Shown piece after piece: positions 13,501-17,253 of a DNA stretch of 17,253 nucleotides (its first letter is position 1; every line of letters begins with the position of its first letter). Source of the DNA: JBHJOF01 sp050330055 (GTDB taxonomy: Bacteria; Pseudomonadota; Alphaproteobacteria; Kiloniellales; JAKSDN01); NCBI GenBank assembly GCA_050330055.1, contig JBHJOF010000053.1, forward strand, positions 1-17,253. Direction: 5' to 3'. Both the position numbers and the translations under genes were made by a program. The notes below the pieces were generated by a model. It ran no database searches and had not been told where the DNA came from. It worked only from the letters and a program-made list of their open reading frames with translations.

Positions 13501-14553
13501 TCACTGCGCCGCGGTGATCTCGGTGACGGCGCGGGTATAGGCCCTCTGCGCCTGGCCGATGTCGCGCATGGCCTCGAGCTGCAGCAGCTCGGCCGGGCCC
13601 ATCGCCATGTTGGGGAAGGCCTCGAGCAGGCCCTCGTCGAGAGCGTCCATGGCGGTCTTGTTGGGCACCTTGTAGAGGATGTTCTCGGCCACCCATTGGC
13701 CGGTGTCGGCGCGCAGCACGAAGTCGATGAACTTGTGCGCCGCCGCCTTGTTCTGCGAGGCCTCCAGCACGACCATGGTGTCGACCCAAAGATCGCTGCC
13801 TTCCTTCGGGATGACGAACCTGATCTGGTCGTTCTCGGCGATGCCGTAGTTGCACCAGCCGTCCCAGGCGTGCACCAACGCCGCCTCGCCCGAGACCAGC
13901 TTGGAGTAGAAGGTCGTGTCGTCGTAGGCGAGCAGGGTCTTCTTGGCCTCGATCAGCAGGTCGCGGGCCGCCCTGATCTCGCCGTCGTCCTGCGAGTTGA
14001 TCGAATAGCCGAGCGCCTTGAGGCCGGCACCGAGCAGCCAGCGGTCGGTGCTCAGCATGGTGATCCTGCCGTGCAGCGCCTCGGCCGGCTTCAGCAGGTC
14101 GTTCCAGCTGTCGGGCGCGCCCTCGACCAGGTCCGAGCGGTAGCACAGCCCCGTCGTGCCCCAGGCATAGGGCACGGAATGGGTGTTGCCCTCGTCGTAG
14201 CCCAGCTTCGCCGCTTCGGGATAGAGGTTGGCCAGGTTCGGGATCTGGCCATGGTCGAGCGCGGCCGCCAAGCCGAGCTTGGCCAGCGCCTCGGCAAAGG
14301 GGCTGGAGACGAAGACGATGTCGAAGCCCTTGCCGCCGCCCGCCGTCACCTTGCCCATGATCTCTTCATTGGTGGCATGCAGGGCTAGATCGGCCTCGAC
14401 GCCGGTCTCAGCGGTGAAGCGCTCCAACAGATCGGCCGGCATGTAGCCGTCCCAGTTGGAGATCACGATCTTCTCGGCCGCGGCCGCCAGGCCGGCGCTG
14501 AGCGCCAGGGCCCAGAGGCTGCCGAGAAGGGCTGCAGCAATGCGCTTTGTCAT
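13501..14553 (-). CDS. periplasmic substrate-binding protein, PotD/PotF-like
   Basis: A 350-residue extracytoplasmic solute-binding protein. Residues 1-26 form a Sec signal peptide (MTKRIAAALLGSLWALALSA, then an Ala-rich cleavage region before Glu27). The mature protein starts with KIVISNWDGYMPADLLERF, the usual opening of PotD-type proteins, and keeps VPYAWGTTGLCYRSD and VHAWDGWCNYG, where the family has aromatic and acidic ligand contacts. Some PotD ligand positions look different (STDRWLLG), so spermidine or putrescine is only one option. The frame stays open to 15057, but the extra N-terminal residues are read through repeat copy C, and the start at 14553 places the signal peptide correctly. 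A purine-rich GGGGGAG is 11 bases upstream. It probably leads the operon with the two permeases. Confidence 0.9.
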   Translation of the reverse strand: MTKRIAAALLGSLWALALSAGLAAAAEKIVISNWDGYMPADLLERFTAETGVEADLALHATNEEIMGKVTAGGGKGFDIVFVSSPFAEALAKLGLAAALDHGQIPNLANLYPEAAKLGYDEGNTHSVPYAWGTTGLCYRSDLVEGAPDSWNDLLKPAEALHGRITMLSTDRWLLGAGLKALGYSINSQDDGEIRAARDLLIEAKKTLLAYDDTTFYSKLVSGEAALVHAWDGWCNYGIAENDQIRFVIPKEGSDLWVDTMVVLEASQNKAAAHKFIDFVLRADTGQWVAENILYKVPNKTAMDALDEGLLEAFPNMAMGPAELLQLEAMRDIGQAQRAYTRAVTEITAAQ

Positions 14554-14735
14554 GGTCTCTAATGCTCCCCCGCTCGAGACTTGTGGTGCCCCCTCACATC
14601 GCCGGCGCCGGGGGCAGGATGCTTGCCAGGGCCCCGTATCGAAGCCCAGCGCCAAGGCTTGGGTCATCTTTCCGGGAACCGCACCGCTATGCAATGGCCA
14701 AGGTGCGGCGGGCCGAGCCCCAGGGTCCGCCCGCC

Positions 14736-15026
14736 CTACAAGATTCACACATTCGCGCAGTGGTCTCGCAACGCCTATGCACACACCGCCGTCGTCCCGG
14801 GGCTCGTCCCCGGGACCCAATGGCGTCAGCGCGTGAATGGCTAAGCCATTGGGTCCCGGCAACGAGTGCCGGGACGACAGCCGTGGGTGTGGCCGCGCCT
14901 TCGCCAAGGCTTCGGCGGGCACATCCGCTGCAATGCGGGCGTCGACGCATTGATCCGCCAAAGCTCCGTAGGAGCGTAGGCGGATGGCAAGGGCATGCCC
15001 CTCCTGCCCGAGATGCATGAATGTCG
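14736..15026 (+). repeat. dispersed intergenic repeat, copy C (long form with nested insertion)
   Basis: The left end (CTACAAGATTCACACATTCG) matches copy A at every position. The core matches copy B, with stem GTCGTCCCGG/CCGGGACGAC (14791-14800, 14869-14878) and a perfect inner 13-bp inverted repeat (14812-14824 with 14845-14857). The right end (CCCGAGATGCATGAATGTC) is eroded relative to A and B. About 93 bases absent from A and B interrupt the right arm and are listed separately. The copy boundary on the right is approximate. Confidence 0.82.
14894..14986. repeat. second repeat type nested inside copy C
   Basis: Copies A and B run directly from the core into the right arm, whereas copy C has about 93 extra bases here. 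The insertion contains CTTCGCCAAGGCTTCGGCGG and a stem-loop, ATCCGCC (14953-14959) with GGCGGAT (14979-14985), enclosing GCTCC-GTA-GGAGC. I recognise this style as another common alphaproteobacterial intergenic palindrome. The edges are estimated by comparison with the other copies. Confidence 0.6.
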
Positions 15027-15043
15027 AGCGGCCCGCCGGAAGA

Positions 15044-15057
15044 TTGATCCTTATCAA
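15044..15057 (+). promoter_or_regulatory. FNR/Anr/FnrN-type anaerobox
   Basis: TTGATCCTTATCAA is an exact match to the TTGAT-N4-ATCAA consensus of oxygen-sensing FNR-family activators. It sits 35 bp before the hemN start codon. hemN genes are well-known FNR/Anr targets, so the gene identity supports the site. TAGGGT at 15080-15085 would be at the right distance for the -10 of a class II FNR promoter (site centred at -41.5). Confidence 0.85.
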
Positions 15058-15092
15058 AGGCTTTGGCCGCTCGGACGGCTAGGGTCAGGGCC

Positions 15093-16442
15093 ATGAATCA
15101 CCACCTGCTGCAGCGCTATGGGGCGCCGGTGCCGCGCTATACCAGCTATCCGACCGCGCCCCACTTCCACGCGGCAGTGAACGCCGCCAGCTACCGCCAG
15201 TGGCTCGGCCGCATCGGCGACGGCGATTCGCTGTCGCTCTATCTGCACGTGCCGTTTTGCGCCCGCATGTGCTGGTACTGCGGCTGCCACACCAAGGTGG
15301 TGCGCCAGTACCAGCCGATCGCCCACTACGCGGCGCTGCTGGCCGCGGAGGTCGGGCTGGTCGCAGAAGCCATCCCTGCCTCACCCCGAGTGACGCAGGT
15401 CCATTGGGGCGGCGGCACGCCGACCATGCTGGCGCCGGACGATTTCCAGCGCCTGATAGCCGAGCTGCGCGGCCGTTTCCGCTTCGCTGAGGATGCCGAG
15501 ATCGCGGTCGAGATCGACCCGCGCGGCCTCTCGGATGACAAGCTGGCTGCCCTGGCCGAGGCCGGCGTCACGCGCGCGAGCCTGGGCGTGCAGGACTTCA
15601 CGCCGAAGGTGCAGCAGGCGATCAACCGCATCCAGCCCTACAGCATGACCGCCGCGGCGGTCGAGCGGCTGCGCGCCGCCGGCATTGCGGCGATCAATCT
15701 CGATCTGATGTATGGCCTGCCGCATCAGGGCGTCGAGGACGCCGTGCGCACCGCCGAGCTCGCCGCCGAGCTGGCGCCGGACCGCCTGGCCGTGTTCGGC
15801 TACGCGCACGTACCCTGGATGAAGCGGCACCAGCGCCTGATCGACGAGGCGGCGCTGCCCGGCGCGGCGGCGCGCCTGGAGCAGTCCGAGGCCATGGCCG
15901 CGCGCCTGGTCGAGTGCGGCTATCGCCGCATCGGGCTCGACCACTTCGCCCTGCCCTTCGACGCCATGGCACGGGCCCAGGCGACCGGGCGCCTGCGCCG
16001 CAACTTCCAGGGCTACAGCACCGACGAGGCCGGAACGCTGCTCGGCTTCGGCGCGTCGTCGATCGGAGCCCTCGATGAAGGCTACGTGCAGAACGCCGTG
16101 CCCTTCGGTGCCTATGGCAAGGCGATCCGCGACGGCGCGCTGGCCGTCACCCGCGGCATCGCGCTCAGTCCCGACGACCGCCTGCGCCGCGCAGTGATCG
16201 AGCGCCTGATGTGCGCCCTCGCGGTCGACCTGGCCGAGGTCGCGCGCAAGTGCGGCCAAGCACCAGCCGACGTCTCGGCCGAACTGGCCGCCCTGGCACC
16301 GCTTCAGGAGGACGGGCTGGTCGCGCTCGACGGCCAGCGTATCGCCGTCACCGAGACCGGCCGGCCCTTCGTGCGGGCGGTCTGCGCCCGCTTCGACCGC
16401 TACCTGGCATCAGGTCAGGCTCGCCATTCGCGCGCCGTTTAG
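15093..16442 (+). CDS. hemN: oxygen-independent coproporphyrinogen III oxidase (radical SAM)
   Basis: A 449-residue cytoplasmic enzyme of haem and bacteriochlorophyll precursor synthesis. It decarboxylates two propionates of coproporphyrinogen III to vinyl groups without oxygen. The N-terminus (LLQRYGAPVPRYTSYPTAPHF) is the HemN signature. The radical SAM cluster motif is PFCARMCWYCGC, with Cys56, Cys60 and Cys63 binding the 4Fe-4S cluster and Cys65 next to it as in true HemN. GGGTPT follows at about 106-111, then DLMYGLP and GFGASSIG near residue 320. Length and the C-terminal VTETGRPFVRAVCARFDRYL fit authentic HemN rather than the shorter HemW proteins. The start at 15093 agrees with family alignments by eye, and a TTG ten codons upstream is less likely. 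The perfect FNR box upstream implies induction at low oxygen. It converges on the DUF4168 gene eight bases away. Confidence 0.95.
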   Translation: MNHHLLQRYGAPVPRYTSYPTAPHFHAAVNAASYRQWLGRIGDGDSLSLYLHVPFCARMCWYCGCHTKVVRQYQPIAHYAALLAAEVGLVAEAIPASPRVTQVHWGGGTPTMLAPDDFQRLIAELRGRFRFAEDAEIAVEIDPRGLSDDKLAALAEAGVTRASLGVQDFTPKVQQAINRIQPYSMTAAAVERLRAAGIAAINLDLMYGLPHQGVEDAVRTAELAAELAPDRLAVFGYAHVPWMKRHQRLIDEAALPGAAARLEQSEAMAARLVECGYRRIGLDHFALPFDAMARAQATGRLRRNFQGYSTDEAGTLLGFGASSIGALDEGYVQNAVPFGAYGKAIRDGALAVTRGIALSPDDRLRRAVIERLMCALAVDLAEVARKCGQAPADVSAELAALAPLQEDGLVALDGQRIAVTETGRPFVRAVCARFDRYLASGQARHSRAV

Positions 16443-16450
16443 CCGCACGG

Positions 16451-16813
16451 CTATTCGGTCGTTCGTTCCTGCAGCATGCCGCCGATGCGGGCCGAGAGGT
16501 CCGGATTCTGGCGAGCGTCTTCGACGATCTGATTGTACTCCGCCAGGGTGATGCCTTCGGTCCCCTCGACGGCGGCGACGAGCTCCTGGCCCGCCTGATC
16601 GCGCAGCTCGCTCGCCTTCTCCTCGGTGCCGGCGGCTTCGATCCGCTCCTGCCAGACGCTGCTGAGCTGGCGCACCTGGACGACCGCCTCGACGAAGGCG
16701 TCGAGCTTCTGCTCGCTGTAAGCCTCCTGGGCCATCACGGCGGCAGGACCCGCCAGGCTCAGACCCGCGGCAAGCACGAGGGCCGAAGCGGCCCCTGTAA
16801 GATAAGAACGCAT
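16451..16813 (-). CDS. secreted DUF4168-type protein
   Basis: A 120-residue exported protein. The first 29 residues form a Sec signal peptide (ALVLAAGLSLAGPAAVMA, cleavage probable before or near Gln-Glu). The mature domain (about 90 residues) is predicted helical and matches the DUF4168 pattern: YSEQKLDAFVEAVVQVRQL near its start and GITLAEYNQIVEDARQNPDL near its end, the latter being the most conserved part. The function of the family is not established. The periplasm is the expected location. The Shine-Dalgarno is weak (GGAT about ten bases upstream). The gene stops eight bases from the convergent hemN stop. A five-base stem AGCCG/CGGCT (16441-16452) spans the junction but is too short to call a terminator. 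Confidence 0.82.
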   Translation of the reverse strand: MRSYLTGAASALVLAAGLSLAGPAAVMAQEAYSEQKLDAFVEAVVQVRQLSSVWQERIEAAGTEEKASELRDQAGQELVAAVEGTEGITLAEYNQIVEDARQNPDLSARIGGMLQERTTE

Positions 16814-17253
16814 GGGCTGGTTATCCGCTCTGTTGTTCGCGCAAATCTAGCTTGTGGGAAGCGATCCCTTTCGACCCCCTATCGGCAGGTGGGGCGGCAA
16901 AGGCGGGTTTGCCCGGGTCAGAAGCAGGCGAAAGGGATGTCAAAGATTAGGTCGGACGGGACTGGCGCGCGCTGTCCAGCCGCGAGAGGAACTACCCGGC
17001 CCGCGGCGAGGCCGCCTAGAGTGCCTTCCAGGAGAGCGCCGACAAAAGCTTCCTCTCCTGTCCGCGCTGACGCGCGCGCCCCGTTTCACCCTCACCCTCC
17101 CATCGCTTGCGCGATAGGCCCCTCCCTCTCCCCTCCAAGGGAGAAGGAAAATGTCATGCGCGTTGCAGAATCCCTCTCCCTCGAGGGGAGAGGGAGGGGC
17201 CCACGGCGTTTTTTTTGCGGTCGATGGGATGGCGTCCTAGGGGGGCATCAATG
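16814..17253. other. 440-bp region without a supported gene
   Basis: It includes the promoter region of the DUF4168 gene at its left edge. A 10-bp exact inverted repeat (ATCCCTTTCG at 16864-16873, CGAAAGGGAT at 16929-16938) and the larger inverted repeat listed separately are the only structure I can point to. An open plus-strand frame at 16854-17117 is Arg/Pro-rich and ends in the translation of a repeat, so I do not call it. The final bases may be upstream of a gene outside the window. Confidence 0.5.
17117..17201. repeat. long inverted repeat of CCTCCCTCTCCCC type, followed by a T run
   Basis: The arms 17117-17135 and 17183-17201 are perfect 19-bp complements (GGCCCCTCCCTCTCCCCTC and its reverse complement) separated by 47 bases. 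The right arm also pairs locally, with TCCCTCTCCCTC folding back on GAGGGGAGAGGGA. Eight T residues follow at 17209-17216, so on the plus strand the whole could end transcription, although no plus-strand gene precedes it here. The sequence type is a widespread intergenic palindrome in GC-rich proteobacteria. Confidence 0.72.

Larger units (their letters stand above)
14554..15092. other. 539-bp divergent intergenic region (binding protein / hemN)
   Basis: It holds, from left to right, the leader and promoter of the minus-strand binding-protein gene (14554-14735, with no motif I can name), repeat copy C with its nested insertion (14736-15026), and the FNR box and short promoter of hemN. No gene is supported. 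Open frames across it encode the Arg-rich translation of the repeat. Confidence 0.7.

Noticed and set aside
14554..14735. Possible riboswitch in the leader of the binding-protein gene
   Set aside because: I compared it by eye with cobalamin-, glycine- and SAM-type conserved boxes and found no convincing match.
9978..15026. The three repeats as a CRISPR array
   Set aside because: Copies are 142-291 bp, kilobases apart, internally palindromic and separated by genes, with no short regular spacers or cas genes.
16440..16453. Bidirectional terminator between hemN and the DUF4168 gene
   Set aside because: The stem is only five base pairs with a four-base loop and no T tract.
16854..17117. 87-codon plus-strand frame near the right end
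   Set aside because: Arg/Pro-rich, no convincing ribosome site, and it ends inside the CCTCCCTCTCCCC-type repeat, whose translation is commonly mistaken for protein.

Overview
The window is about 17 kb of GC-rich DNA with strong third-position G/C bias. A FixL/Rcp1-style sensory cluster, an FNR-type box at hemN, a TTAA-N7-TTAAC CtrA-type site and many short palindromic intergenic repeats all fit a free-living alphaproteobacterium, perhaps near Rhodospirillales. The taxonomic placement is inference. No tRNA, rRNA, CRISPR array, prophage or transposase gene is visible.

Left part (1-2699): a 3-hydroxyacyl-CoA dehydrogenase-family gene (minus strand, running off the window) is divergent from a TauD/TfdA-type Fe(II)/2-oxoglutarate dioxygenase. 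A small lipoprotein and a small cupin protein follow.

Sensory cluster (3097-8464, plus strand): a membrane sensor histidine kinase (dCache-like sensor, PAS-PAS-HisKA-HATPase), a stand-alone Rcp1-like receiver, and a soluble hybrid kinase (REC-PAS-HisKA-HATPase-REC-REC) are tightly spaced and probably one operon. None of the three has a recognisable DNA-binding or enzymatic output domain. About 150 bp upstream lie one perfect and one near-perfect CtrA-type site, 31 bp apart.

Middle and right (8490-15026, genes on the minus strand): a family-1-type glycosyltransferase, a membrane-anchored protein of about thirteen 22-residue leucine-rich repeats, and a PotB/PotC/PotD-like ABC importer (two permeases and a binding protein, with no ATPase in the window). 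This stretch holds one family of dispersed repeat in three copies (9978-10119, 13264-13461, 14736-15026). Each copy has inverted ends and a palindromic core, and all are in the same orientation. One copy sits between the binding-protein and permease genes, and another carries a nested second repeat. A different element with inverted ends (8490-8622) separates the sensory cluster from the glycosyltransferase.

Right end: a HemN-type oxygen-independent coproporphyrinogen III oxidase (plus strand) lies just downstream of a perfect FNR/Anr box. It converges on a secreted DUF4168-type protein. The last 440 bp hold inverted repeats but no gene I can support.

I see no clearly new enzymatic system. 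The most interesting material is regulatory and structural: the CtrA-type sites at the phosphorelay, the FNR box almost on top of the hemN start, and the repeat elements embedded in and around the ABC transporter operon.
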